DNA of 64,000 nt from Pelobates cultripes (lineage: Eukaryota > Chordata > Amphibia > Anura > Pelobatidae), in NCBI GenBank assembly GCA_933207985.1, contig OW240921.1, positions 98,287,366-98,351,365 on the forward strand. The letters run 5' to 3'. Each line of letters opens with the position of its first letter. Position 1 is the stretch's first letter. Shown piece by piece: positions 34,676-46,482 of this stretch. A program made the translations under genes and the position numbers. The notes below the pieces were generated by a model. The model worked only from the letters and a program-made list of their open reading frames with translations, had not been told where the DNA came from and searched no databases.

Positions 34676-35587
34676 TTTTTTTTCAGTTGTCGTATCTTCC
34701 CACATCTGGCACTTCACGTTTAGTAGTGGAAAACCAAAAGCTAATTATACCTAATTGTACATAACTGGATCACAATTACCCGTTATTTTATATTATTTTA
34801 ATGTTCCTCATTTGATGCTGGATCATGCCCAATATTTTAAGACATGTGTTGAAATTCTGAGATTGTTGTTTTGTTACTTGGAATTCCAAAGCGGGTTTTA
34901 TGAGACTGAGGGCTGATGGGATGTTCATTCTTACATCAATTGCACTGCAGCATTCCCAGCCATAGGTGGAAGGACTTTATGTAGATTTAGTTAATAATTG
35001 TTACCCAGTTAGCATAAACCCCTGTTCCAAGATTGACATTGATGTTTAGTTTAGCAATAAGAGATCGCACCAAAAACACTGCATCATCATCTTATATTAA
35101 ACAGGGCAGTTTAGAGGGATATTTACTTAGTTTTTCTCCTCCACCATGCTGGTCTCGCCGTGGCTGGCCCATCCTGGCTCCACTTCCATGGCTAAAATCC
35201 TCGCTCTTGGTACCATAGGAAAACAATTGTAGGCTATTGTGCATGCACAGCAAAAATTGCAGCGCTGCGCCAATCTGCATTTGTGGGGAGCAGTCAGCGT
35301 CTCCAGGCATAGGAAGATAGGAAGTATCACTAGTGGTCAGCTGAGAGAATGGCACAAGAGGCATTACTAGCCAGCAATGTAAACATTGCCCTTTCTCTGA
35401 AAAGGCAGCATTTACAGTACTAAGATTGCGGGGACATGCTGTAGACACCAGAACTACTACATTAAGTGGTTCTGGTGACTATAGTGCCCCTTTAAAATTC
35501 TTTAGTTCTCTACTTTGCCTATATCACATTAAATTTTAAATACATATGTGCTCATTTTTGTTTCGGAAATACATTTATATTTTTCAG
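34676..35587 (+). repeat. Unit 1 of an old tandem duplication
   Basis: Shares, in the same order and direction, many blocks with 35,588-36,697: CAAAAGCTAATTATACCTAA, TTTTAATGTTCCTCAT, TGCCCAATATTTTAA, ACATCAATTGCACTG, AAACAGGGCAGTTT and TTTTGCCTAGATCA-like sequence. It is interrupted by the MITE at 35,111-35,493. Without insertions each unit is roughly 500-550 bp, and the units differ by many substitutions and small indels, so the duplication is old. Confidence 0.75.
35111..35493. mobile_element. T2-like MITE inside tandem unit 1
   Basis: The right end GGTGACTATAGTGCCCCTTTAA is typical. The left end TTAGAGGGATATTTACTTAG is a degraded match to it in inverted orientation. It follows AAACAGGGCAGTTT, which continues uninterrupted in unit 2, so it inserted after the duplication (or was lost from unit 2). 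The 118-codon minus-strand frame across it is not supported as a gene. Confidence 0.65.
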
Positions 35588-35678
35588 AAGTCTGGCACTC
35601 CAAGTATATATATTTTCATAGTATGGAATGGAAAGCCAAAAGCTAATTATACCTAATAAGATCACAATTCCACAATGT

Positions 35679-36167
35679 TTAAAGGACCACTATAGTGCCA
35701 GGAAAACTTGTTTTCCTGGCACTATTGTGCCCTGAGGGTGCCCTCACCCTCAGGGTCCCACTCCCGCCGGGCTCTAGGGGGAGGAAAGGGTTAAACACTT
35801 ACCTTTCTCCAGCGCCGAGCTCCCTCGGCGCTGGGGACTCTCCTCCTCCTTCCGACGTCATCGGCTGAATGCGTATGCGCAGCAAGAGCCGCGTGCGCAT
35901 TCAGTCAGTCCATAGGAAAGCATTTCTCAATGCTTTCCTGTGGACGCTGTCGTCTTCTCACTGTGAAAATCACAGTGTTAAGCTCGGAAGCACCTCTAGC
36001 GGCTGTCAATGGGACAGCCACTAGAGGTTGAATTAACCCATAAGTAAACATAGCAGTTTCTCTGAAACTGCTATGTTTACAGCAGGCCGGGTAACCCTAG
36101 ATGGACCTGGCAACCAGACCACTTCATTAAGCTGAAGTGGTCTACGTGCCTATAGTGGTCCTTTTAA
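35679..36167. mobile_element. T2/Kolobok-like MITE inside tandem unit 2, 489 bp
   Basis: Begins TTAAAGGACCACTATAGTGCC and ends GCCTATAGTGGTCCTTTTAA (one extra T). It is an inverted-orientation relative of 33,521-34,027, with the same sub-terminal hairpin (AGTGCCAGGAAAAC / GTTTTCCTGGCACT) and the same internal blocks, including GACAGCCACTAGAGG. Tandem unit 1 lacks it and shows continuous flanking sequence (TTTTAATGTTCCTCAT), giving an approximate empty site. Confidence 0.88.
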
Positions 36168-36204
36168 TGTTCCTCATCGGATGCAGGATCGTGCCCAATA
36201 TTTT

Positions 36205-36266
36205 TTTTTACCAATTGTATTTTATTGAAGTTTTCACAATTATGAATTCAGTACATAGTCACAGCT
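36205..36266 (-). mobile_element. 5'-truncated LINE tail with 15-bp target duplication
   Basis: The 15-mer CGTGCCCAATATTTT lies on both sides (36,190-36,204 and 36,267-36,281). The 62-bp insert starts with a T run and on the minus strand ends with CTTCAATAAAATACAATTGG plus an A tail, which includes AATAAA. This is a very short poly(A)-tailed retrotransposon 3' end, probably L1/Tx1-type. Tandem unit 1 has the single uninterrupted site. Confidence 0.85.
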
Positions 36267-36860
36267 CGTGCCCAATATTTTAATAAATATGTTTGAAATC
36301 GTCGATGGAGTTACTTGGGATTCCAAATCGTTTTTTATGACACTAAAGGCTGATGCATTCCCACATCAATTGCACTGTTGCAGACTGTTCAGCAATTGGT
36401 GGAAGGATTTAAAGTAAAATTCATAAATGAGTATAACCTAATTAGCATGAACCACTTTCCCAAATTAACTTAAATGCTTCGTTTAGCATTAATATGAGAG
36501 TGCAGTTTTTGTAGTAATTGCACCAATAAGACGACAACATCATTGTACACCAAACAGGGCAGTTTGGAGGCATGTTTGAAGCAGTCATTAGTCTCTTAAA
36601 ATATGTGAAGTCTCTGTTTTGCCTAGATCATAGTGTGTTTAGATACATGATACATGCTTGCTATTTTTGTTTTGCAGTGAAATTCTATTTTTCAGAAACT
36701 TGTGAATAGGATTTCAGCACTGGACAGCTCCCTTTCTCCTGGTCTGTTCTACATTACAGTGTACCACTAACTGGTTCATTGAGGAGGCTGACATTGCATA
36801 AACAATGCAACAGACAGAAACTGAGCAATTATTACAGCACTTAAAACCTTGAGCGTCACT

Positions 36861-36998
36861 AGCGAGAATACAAAGTGAATTCAAAGTAAATTTAAAATTT
36901 TGGGAAAAAGTAGCTGAACTAGAAACCTATTTGACTTGGATACCTTTTTCCATATTTCAAATTCACTTTGAATTCTCACTCTCGTGAATAATCCTGTT
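36861..36998. mobile_element. GAATTC-type palindromic MITE, best copy
   Basis: GCGAGAATACAAAGTGAATTC at the left pairs with GAATTCTCACTCTCG-type sequence at the right. The arms also pair through TTTAAAATT and AAATTCACTTTGAATT. The right border reads CGTGAATAATCCTGTTA. No coding capacity; class unknown. Confidence 0.65.
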
Positions 36999-37970
36999 AA
37001 AAAAAAATAAAAATAAAATATTACTGTTATTTTCCAGTTAAAGCAGTACTGTTATTTAATTATTTTTTTTTTTTCTTTTCCCTTTCCTTATGCATCCAGT
37101 ATTATAAAAATTACACTCCTCTCATTGCCACTTGCCTTAATTTATATTTATAGTCTTTTCTTTCTTGTGCCGGATCTCAATACCTGGCAGCCTCCATTTT
37201 GTCCTGCCCACCTCCATTTTGTTCTGCCTTGCTATGTGGTTCTTTTGACTGATGGATTGTGGGTAAAATAGCTTAGCAACTGAAATGGAACTTTGCTTGG
37301 GCTCCGTCCATTGCAAACATTTGCCAAAGATCACATTCCCCTGAGAAAAAGTAGTCCCTACGTTGTCTTATGCATACATGACAACTAAGATGAATTTCAG
37401 AAAAATAAAACCAAAGTGACAAGGAGAAAAAAAAAAAAAAGGATTAATTTAAAAGCAAAACCTGCAAAGTGACAGAGCTGCTTTAACTAGAAGTGTATAA
37501 CTATGCTTTCCTCTGAATAAAAACTGTACTTTGTTTTTGTTTTCTGTTGTAATCAGTCTGGTTCTTGGAGTACTGGTCCATCAAACTGGTAGTGTGAGCT
37601 CATAGTGAGGAACTATATGGGTCTCTTAACCAGACACAACTGTAAAACACCTTCACAAGTTCATTGTAGCATATTATATTATACAATAACAGTGGGATTA
37701 TCAAAACATTTTGTATTTTTTCATCATAATTAGTTACTACTATATAAAGCGTCAACACCTGTGTGGCTGTCAGCTTTTATATGTCATTTATTGGGGGGGG
37801 GGAAACGGTTTAACTGTGTGTAACAGAACTCCCCGGACTCCAACCGAGTGCCTTCCGTTGATGGACGCTTCCTAGCCTGCGCCGAGGACCTCAAGCACTG
37901 CACTGGACACCACAACCACCGCAGACTCCACAACCGCCGTAGCTTAACTGGCGTCTCGCCATCTTCTGTC
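36999..37970. other. Non-coding stretch before the duplicated segment
   Basis: No gene recognised. At 37,792-37,803 a G run (TTGGGGGGGGGGAAAC) precedes GTGTAACAGAACTCCCC. This could be a polypurine tract and the start of a long terminal repeat, but no second repeat was found, so it is not called. A homopolymer of A lies at 37,427-37,440. Confidence 0.4.
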
Positions 37971-40900
37971 CACCCTGGATCGGCTTCTGTCCTCCAGGAC
38001 TGTGTAGGGAAGACCTCTCCTCCAGGAGAGTGTATCAGGAACAAGCTCTTAAAAGAGCTAAGTGATTAAAGCTCAAGGGATTATGCAGAGCATAGCAATC
38101 CCCAGTGTGATATAGCAGTTCCCTCCAATAACGAGACGAGGCTACATTTCGAAGGGTAAAGAAGAACTAACTGTACTGGCACATACAGCCCCTTTTATTC
38201 ACATTCTACAAACATAGTACTGCCCACAGAGTTTTGAAGAACAACCAATCAACACATTACAACGCAGCTAACACTCCCCTTCATTACATCAGAAATATGA
38301 TATATGAAATGGTGGCCACCCAGTAACTCCACAGTTTGTCTGGTAGTCTATCCAGCGGAACCAACATATGAAACACATGGGGAACAGTGCAACAAATGAA
38401 GGGAATCATAAAAAATATGGACAATAGTCATATCTGTGCACAATCTCCAGTTTTGTCACAGGGCACAAATAGTGTTTTCACTTTTGTTCACTGTATCCAC
38501 TTTACATTTAGTGTTTTCAAATGCCATATATGCCAGGGCCATAGTCAGAAGGTAGGAGGCGGGCAAGCAGCCCTCTCCAAGAACACGTGACGAGGTCTGT
38601 TCCGCCACACTGTGTACTTCTGTTTACTCCGTTCTTGTTTTACTAAAAACACCGTGACCAATAAAAATCTTATTAATAAAAAAATAAAGCGACAACATAT
38701 TCCACAGTGCAGTACAATCTTATAAAATAAACTGTACAGCATAGACAAACCAATACAACACAAGGGAGTGGATGGGGCTCCAATATTACACAATTACTTC
38801 ACAAATACCAGGTGATTGCTGTGGACTGCAGTGATATAATTTGGCTACTGGTAAATAAAAGATATGTGATACCATCTTTCATATATCTCTTTACTCTTCA
38901 TTTTCTTAACCATATTCTAGAACCTGGATAGTAATGATTGTATTCCTAGTAAACCTACCCCACCCCCAGGTTTGTGCTGAAAACCCTCCGTTTTTTATGT
39001 GAGAGCCAATTGTGCTGAGTTACAATCCTATTCTTTACATATTAACTTCTCTATGCAGGTTTTATTCCTAAGGATATAGTATCTGGTCCTCCCAATCACT
39101 TAGCCTCCAAACCTACGAGGTTCATTGTTCTGCAGTGTTAGACGTTGAAAGAAAACATACACAGGCTTATTTACATTCGAACACACAACATTTAGTAGCA
39201 CTGTATTTAATAAGGTAATAATGCAGTATATATTTACTTCTTATTTTGCATTTTAGGCCTAACCTCCTCCTCCCACCAGTTGGTCAGCTGATTTGGTGAA
39301 GACTCTAAATTTTATCTCCCCTCTTTCTATCGCATTACTCGGATTAAAGTGGAAGGGCCACAAATACTGGCAATTTCACCAGTGAAACAAAACCCTTAAT
39401 TGTTGAGTAGTTTACCTTTCAATCTCCAGTACCCAAGGTCAACACTGGGATTTTCTGAGCACTGAGGTTAGGTATAATAATTATGAGAAGACATAAATTG
39501 AGTGATGTATGGTACATGGTGTGATATGCTACCTTACTGTTGGTGGGAATTGTCTTAAACCTCTTTTTGGCCTTAGGCTGCATATGCATATTGTCTTATA
39601 ATAAAGATGTCTTATTTTATACAGACCAACTTCAAAAAAAAATAAAAAATTTATTGCCAAAGTATGTATGTATGTGTGTGTATATATATATTTTTTTTTT
39701 ATTTTTTTTATGGTTTTAATGTGAATGTCTATGTAGTAAGAAAATAGAATCGAATAGAACTTTAGTGCAGATTTAGTTTCAGCTCCATCAGAGGTTTGTC
39801 TTAAGGTGGATGGGATGCAAGAATAGAAACATTATAATAAGATTAGTTCCTAAGCACCTCTGCTCAGTATGTTTCGGTAGTAGGAGCTACAAGGATTTTC
39901 TCACATTTAACCCCTTGCTGAGCATGTTCAGCAAGGTTCAAGTTAGCAAGTCCCCGAGGAGTTGAAAGCAGACAATGGATACTTATACAAACAGTGATTT
40001 GCTCTGTACAGGTCCGTATATTGCTTTTAAATATGTGTTTTATGGATCTCGCATGCAAGTTTGTGCATATAATTCACTTAGTACCAATGATTCCGTTTTG
40101 TTCAGCTTTGATGGATATTCATGCTTATTTTTGCATAGCTTGTAAATTACTTTTGAAATTGTAATATAGTGCAATTATTTTATAGTGTTATTTATAAAAG
40201 CATTAAAGGAACCCTTAACTAAGCAAATATACTTTATTGCCTTTATTAACATTGAATAGTGAACTATGTCTTCAGGGGTTAAACTAGCTTCCAATTGAAT
40301 ATAATTTGGTTATAACTTTATTTTTACCAACATGGCTGTAAATATTTGTAGCATTCATATAGAAATTGCTTGCCCAATCTGAAGCATCTGATATTGGGGT
40401 GTAAGAAAGGACTTTTTGGTTTGTTACTGGGGGACATCATAACTTTCCAACGTATAAGCCTGTTTTGAATGCATTCGATGCTAATTGACAGAAACACTGG
40501 CTGGCCTCACCCAGAGTAACCAATGTCTAGAGTGCTATTATGGCTCTTTTGTGAGGGCTGAATGTCCCATGTTCACCTACATTGTGCTCATTGGGGGTTT
40601 CCGGGGTCCCACTTGCAATGGTGTAACAGGGACACAAAAACAGGACTGTTACACTGAATCTGGGACAGTTAGTAGGTATGATCTTAAGCAATTAAGAATC
40701 TTACAATGGTAGCATTCCACTACTATGCGGTCTTCTATTTCAGATGTCGTGGATTGTCTGTGTTAAATCCCTCCTATTAGCTATATGCAAGGATTAGCAG
40801 AATAAATCCAAAATAATAAAATAAATCATATTTAGCAATATTTCAACCGGCGGTAGTGGATGATTATCTGTTCTAAAGCAAACAATAGCACACATTCATT

Positions 40901-41725
40901 CAATGCTGTGTCAAAGCCAGTGCAAATCTCGAGAGCATTATGATGCTTTAAGTTTCCATTTGGAATGTCGTGTGTATGTTATTGACCTCTTGGGACCATG
41001 ACGTTTCTTTTCTTTCCCCTCAAGCATCAGACGGTTACCATGAATAGTTAATTTCATATAGCAACCTGCTCTCATTTAACAGGCTGCTGTTCACTCAAGG
41101 GACTGTGACTAATTCCAACTGTTATAAAAAAAAATAAAAAAATAAACCTAGGATTTATTTTATTTTTTTTCTATTCCCTTTTGTAGGATGTTAATCCTCT
41201 GACTAGAGAGAGAGCTGGGACCTGTTGTCTGGATTATTACATGTGACAGATTTAGAAACCCAATAGAACGCATGGCAGAGATCAGATCCGTGTGTGTGTG
41301 TTTTTTGTATTGTCTTTATGGTTCCATGTAGCTGCAGATAAAAAAAAAACGTTGCTGGGCCCCGAGGAAAATGGGTTGCTAGTTACCTTCTTCAATGAAG
41401 CATAAAACGAGGAATTATTTTCCAAAGTGTTTTCTTATGCATTCTGGGGCCAGTGATAACTTAACGATACTAGCAAGCATGTTGACATTCTACAGGTGAC
41501 TTTATCTAATTCTGTTTTTATGAACATCTTCATCTACATCGGAGCCTGTAACAAGCACTGAAACTCTTTGCCTTGTACTCCATACTTTTACATGTATTTT
41601 TTTTTTTTTAAATATTCACTGATATAAAAAAAAGAATGACTTCTATCGTATGTGCGGTCGTCTGAAATACTACACGTTTTTGATTTAAATTTTAAGTTAA
41701 CTTGTTGCAAAACGGGTTTTTGCAG

Positions 41726-42077
41726 CGTGCAAGACTAATGGTGCCAAACTGCGCAGTAGAACGCTGCAGATCAGTTTCAAAGACAGCTGTTTCTTTTTAT
41801 CTGTCTAGAGCTTTGAAGGATTTCACTGAAGCGATCAAAATATTTGGACTTTCTCATTTCTCTGGAGTGCATGCCGACTTGTCCAATTTTGTATTTGTTT
41901 TTTTCTGGTGTTACTTGTATTGTGGGAAAAATACTGCCACGGCCTACGCTATTAAAATGGAGACCTCCAAGCCACCCTTGCAACAAAAAAAATCAGGAAT
42001 TTCATGGTTGGCTGAGGAATTTTTGTGGATTGGAGGGAGCATTGTGGCCCCTCCGCACATGAAACTTGGTCAAATTG
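41726..42077 (+). other. Candidate exon-like segment (copy A)
   Basis: Preceded by GGGTTTTTGCAG (an acceptor-like end, though the pyrimidine tract is short) and followed by GTAAGC (donor-like). Inside a 142-codon open frame (41,702-42,130) the segment stays open in one frame, and it is almost identical in copy B, with one synonymous change seen. An ATG at 42,059 (MKLGQI) lies 19 bases before the donor, which would suit a first coding exon with 5' untranslated sequence. I recognise no protein family. It could be chance. Confidence 0.2.
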
Positions 42078-43112
42078 GTAAGCTAGCTTTGAGTTTTCTT
42101 TCATTTTTCTTTTTTTTAGAAATGTTTTGATATATTGCAGTTTATTGTTAAATCATCTTGAGGATTTTATAGCTGTCCGCTTTGGTGTGTTCCTCTAGTA
42201 GACGTAAGTAGAATAAAAAAGTATAATATTACAACTTTGCCTATAGATTGATACAATTGTTTTTTTTAGAAAGCTTCTAAAGGAGATCAGGAGTTAAATC
42301 AACAGGGGGACATGATTAAATTGTGTCTGACGTCCAATCTAATGAAGGAACTTGATCCATCTCTGGGTATTTCTTTTGTCTCTGACATTCTTAAATGCTC
42401 CTTGTAAGTCGCTCTTTAATTTCTAAGCTTTAAGTCCTGAATCCCTTAATAAAACTGTAGCAACTACTGCTTAGGGTCTTTAATCATAGGATCATTTCTG
42501 AACTATGGCAGAAAAGAGAAGACCGCTTAAAGTAACCATAGGTAGGCAAACCAAAATCTTTTAAAATGAAGACCATATGGAAAGAACCGTTCAGATGTTT
42601 TGTGATTGTAATCGCTTCACACATTTTTTGATCATAATGATTTTGTCCTTTTTTGTGCTTGCCTTTAAATGTTTTTTTTTTTTTTCGTATGTCACTCACA
42701 TCCAGGAATGTAAAACGTATGGGTAATCAGCTGTTGAACTTCAATTCATATCTGCTTCTTGGCTGGTAATATGAATAGTAATTGATAAAATCTAGAAAAC
42801 TGGAGGTCATATCAGGGTTAGTTTGATTTTAATGATGGCTCGGTTGAGTCAATCGACCATGCCGTGTTTTGTGGCATGTCTGTGATTACTGTCAGCTGCC
42901 TTTTTGAGACATCTCATTTTTACTTTATTACTCTAAATGTTAGCTGCCGTCATTTATTTAAATAGTTTTATGACAATTGTGTATACAACATCGCACATCT
43001 TTGTGAATTAACATCTGATACTGTCCTCACACGCCCCGCGTAGTAATTGTGTTTACTTTTTTGACATTGATGTAAGGATTCTATTTAAACTTTTTCTTTG
43101 CTTAGTGACTTG

Positions 43113-43205
43113 CTCTTATGAAAGACCCCATAGTGTGTCGAAACGTTGACCGTTTCACATTGGATTAAACAAATATCCTGGTGATTTTATTGGGTGATTT
43201 TTATT
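43113..43205 (+). mobile_element. Solo Penelope-like/hammerhead-type short repeat (copy A)
   Basis: Reads CTTATGAAAGACCCC, GTGTGTCGAAACGTTGACC, then GGATTAAACAAATATCCTGG. This has the same core, stem, GAAACGTT and tail as the other members. The CTGATGA box is mutated to CTTATGA. Stem II is GAC/GTC only. Not expected to be active. Confidence 0.5.
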
Positions 43206-43614
43206 TTTGTTAGCTGTCAACTCGAGTGTATTTATTTGTTGACAGTATCTGAAGAGTGTCTGGTATGAAGTGCTATTACTTCTATTTAGATAGTGAAAAT
43301 ATACTTTACTTATTTATTTTATATTTACTGCTTTTGCTCATGTTTTTGCTTAAACTTCTTTGTATAACAAATATCCTCTTTGCACACGCGTGGTGTTGTA
43401 TATGTTATATATGACTAGTATTTACAGCCATATATCATGGAATTCCTGCCTGCTCCTTGCCTTGCTATGCAGTACGTCCGTTAATTCCATATACCGGTTC
43501 TACTAATTTGAATTATTCTGCTTGCCTTTACCATTACCAGGACAGTCTTCATTTTAAACCTCTTCGTGTGCAGATACAATCTGTGCTATCCAAATTAACC
43601 GTGGCTCTTATCAA

Positions 43615-43785
43615 CATAAGTGAATTCAAAGTGAATTTCAAATTTTACAGCCAAAATAGTCAAGCTAAAAATAGAATTGACTTGGAGATTAATTTTTTTT
43701 TAATTTTTTTTTTCTATTTGGCTATTTTGGCCTACATTCTGAAATTCCCTTTGAACTCTCTTTGAATTCCTGGGAAGACCCTATT
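43615..43785. mobile_element. GAATTC-type palindromic MITE (copy A)
   Basis: AAGTGAATTCAAAGTGAATT, then AGCCAAAATAGTCAAGCT, then TTGGCTATTTTGGCC and TTTGAATTCCTGGG. An imperfect palindrome of the family at 36,861. It causes the 102-codon frame at 43,457-43,765, which is not a gene. Confidence 0.6.
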
Positions 43786-44174
43786 AGTCTTAGCAGTGTG
43801 TTAGTGGTTTAGAACTATTGTCTACAAAGGCAAATTCTGTATGTGGCGTATGGGGGTCAAAGCAAGTATTACAGCATTTTAAAATGGTTGATCTTAGTTT
43901 ACTTCTTCTTAAGATTTAACCTAAAAAGATTAAAATATCAATAAGGAGTTGGAGAATTATTTGTGCAAGTCTTATAAGCCAGAATTAAAGTCCATTTGAT
44001 TTATTCTCAGTTAGAAATTTTAGGTGCTCCATAGTAGTTTTATACATTATATGCTAACAGCAAGATAGTGTAGTCAAACATTGTGAATATTGCCTGAGAA
44101 ATGCCTTGCGGACAGTGCCTGAAGGCTACCAGGCATGTATTCTAAAAGAATACAATGAGAGGAAGAAAAAAATC

Positions 44175-44290
44175 AAAGTATTTAATCATGTTTTATTAAA
44201 GAGTACAAAATTCACTTACAGTAAACTTCCTTGCTTCAATGATAGTTCTACACGTTTCGGTCTGTTTTGTACTTTTATTAAATCTGTCTA
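44175..44290 (-). mobile_element. Degenerate Penelope-like/hammerhead-type repeat (copy A)
   Basis: On the minus strand: AATAAAAGTACAAAACAGACC, GAAACGTGTAG, then an AATAAAACATGATTAAATAC tail. The GAAACGT box and tail layout match the family, but the upstream CTGATGA box is lost. Confidence 0.4.
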
Positions 44291-44624
44291 GATACTGTAC
44301 AACAACTTAATTCTACAGTTTAGATTTTATAAACATAATTTTACTTAAATGTATCCATGACATTCATAGATTGCATAGACTGGCTGTTAAGTAACAGATT
44401 TTTGTACTTGAATGAAATTGAAAGCCAAAGGAATATTTTAGGAAAGAATTGCTGATTTGGAAGACATTTGAAATCCTGCTATTCATAGCTTGGAGGGTTT
44501 TTTTTGTTTTGTTTTTTTGTTTTGTTTTTTATGTACATCATTGTATTCAATGCAAAATATCACTTGTTTGATCAAAAATGCTACACATTTGCTAATAGAA
44601 TTAAACATCTGCATAATAGAATAG

Positions 44625-45172
44625 ATACATAGAATGTGACGGCAGATAAGAGCCATTTGGCCCATCTAGTCTGCCTGATTTTCTAAATACTTTCATTAGT
44701 CCCTGGCCTTATCTTATAGTTAGGATAGCCTTATGCCTATCCCACGCATGCTTAAACTCCTTTACGGTGTTAGCCTCTACCACTACAGCTGGAAGACTAT
44801 TCCATGAATCCACTAACATTAGTAGCCCTTCTCTGAACTCTCTATAAAGTATCAATATCCTTCTGAAGATAAGGTCTCCAGTACTGCGTACAATACTCCA
44901 AGTGAGGTCTCACCAGTGTTCTGTACACTGGCATGAGCACTTCCCTCTTTCTACTGCTAATACCTCTCCCTATACAACCAAGCATTCTGCTAGCATTTCC
45001 TGCTGCTCTATTGAATTGTCTTCCTACCTTTAAGTCGTGTGAAATAATTACTCCTAAATCCCTTTCCTCAGATGTTGAGGTTAGGACTCTTGCACGTATC
45101 CACATTAAATGTCAGTTACCACAGCTCTGACCATTTTTCTACTTTACCTAAAGCATTTGCCATTTGGCAAAG
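44625..45172 (-). pseudogene. CR1-type LINE ORF2 C-terminal fragment, internally deleted (copy A)
   Basis: Minus-strand translation gives TSTSEERDLGVIISHDLKVG, NASRMLGCIGRG, REVLMPVYRTLVRPHLEYC and QYWRPYLQKDIDTL, then breaks. The 3' end (ATCTGCCGTCACATTCTATG) is a CR1-type tail. Relative to copy B it has lost the 250 bases matching 56,344-56,593, replaced by five bases (ACATT). Non-coding relic. Confidence 0.85.
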
Positions 45173-46482
45173 GCACCAGAATAGAAAATATAAAAATGAG
45201 AGAGAAAAAGTGGAGAATAGACCTTGGTTAGGACGGGGACCGATCATGGTGACTCGCATGAATATTGCCAAATTTAGGAAGCTGGCTGATAATTCTCCTA
45301 CTTCTCTAGGTTGGACTGCTTTTCAGTCCACTAGAAACCACGAGGAAATGGCTTAGACTTGTAGAATATTTACTGCCCATGGCATCTTTGAGATATGTTC
45401 CAAAATCAAGAATCTCCAGACTCCCAAACCTTCGTCACAAGTCTTTTTTAACCTAAATTTTACACTACTTTTCTCGTTTTTGAGGAATATTTTGTCAATC
45501 TGTCCGCATGCAATTTACATATGAAATTTCCACATTGTGGGGGTAATTAAATAAATGCACATGGTGTGTATCCCCCACAGTGATTTTAACTTTTGTTTTG
45601 TTTTTATTATTCTTTTATTTATGATACTAGGCTGATAAAATGGAACAATTAACAAAAAAATCCAATTATTATATTGATATATGTAAATGCCCACACACTT
45701 GCAATAGAATATTTATGTACCATACTTAAGTTTGGCTATATTGTTCATCCTACAGCTTTGATAAATAGAGCTTCAGAGCACGGCTCCATTCTGGATAGTG
45801 TGTACCCAATAAATATAAAGTTTATAGTTTCTGCATTCAGCATAATTGCCTACTCGTTCTGATCCATCACATCATGAACTATTCAATATAGTGCTGGAAA
45901 ACGGAACGGAGCAAAGTAATATCTGGGTGCCTTTTAGATTAAATCAGAAGTATGAAAGGACATGAAAAAATGTCTCAAAATATTTTTGAAAGTGTATAAG
46001 ATATCCTGTAGATATCTATTATTGCTGTGGGAAAAACAATGGTTGTGAGAAGAAATATGGGAAAAGATTATTTTGATTTATCGGATATACTTTTATACTG
46101 TTATGACAATTGTGAACATAACGGGAAAACTTTGTAATCCGAGATTGATTTATTATATATGAATCGAACTGTTTTGTTTAATGGCAAATACTAAAGTCGA
46201 TTTAGGAATGTAACCACGTTGAATGTGCAGTGTTACAGGAGATCTGCTTTGTTAGTCGTAACTTATTGTCTCTGAACAGAGGTATAAATACATGCAAATA
46301 TGTTTTACCTCTTTTCATGGATAATATAAGTTTATGCTGCAAAGCTAAATATATACTGAATCCCCATATATGTGTACTGACAGTAAAAATAATATATTGC
46401 AATATATCCATAGGAACTGAACTCAGCCCACAAAAAGGGTGCTAAACTGGACCACGGGCCAGCACAATCCCATTAAATGTAG

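Larger units (their letters stand above)
35588..36697 (+). repeat. Unit 2 of an old tandem duplication
   Basis: Second copy of the unit at 34,676-35,587. It carries a T2-like MITE at 35,679-36,167 and a 62-bp LINE tail at 36,205-36,266, neither of which is in unit 1. Confidence 0.75.

Noticed and set aside
35092..35448. 118-codon minus-strand frame
   Set aside because: Mostly within a MITE and without any recognisable domain.
37792..38600. Possible LTR retrotransposon end (G-run then TGTGTAACAG)
   Set aside because: No second LTR, primer-binding site or internal coding region could be found in the window.
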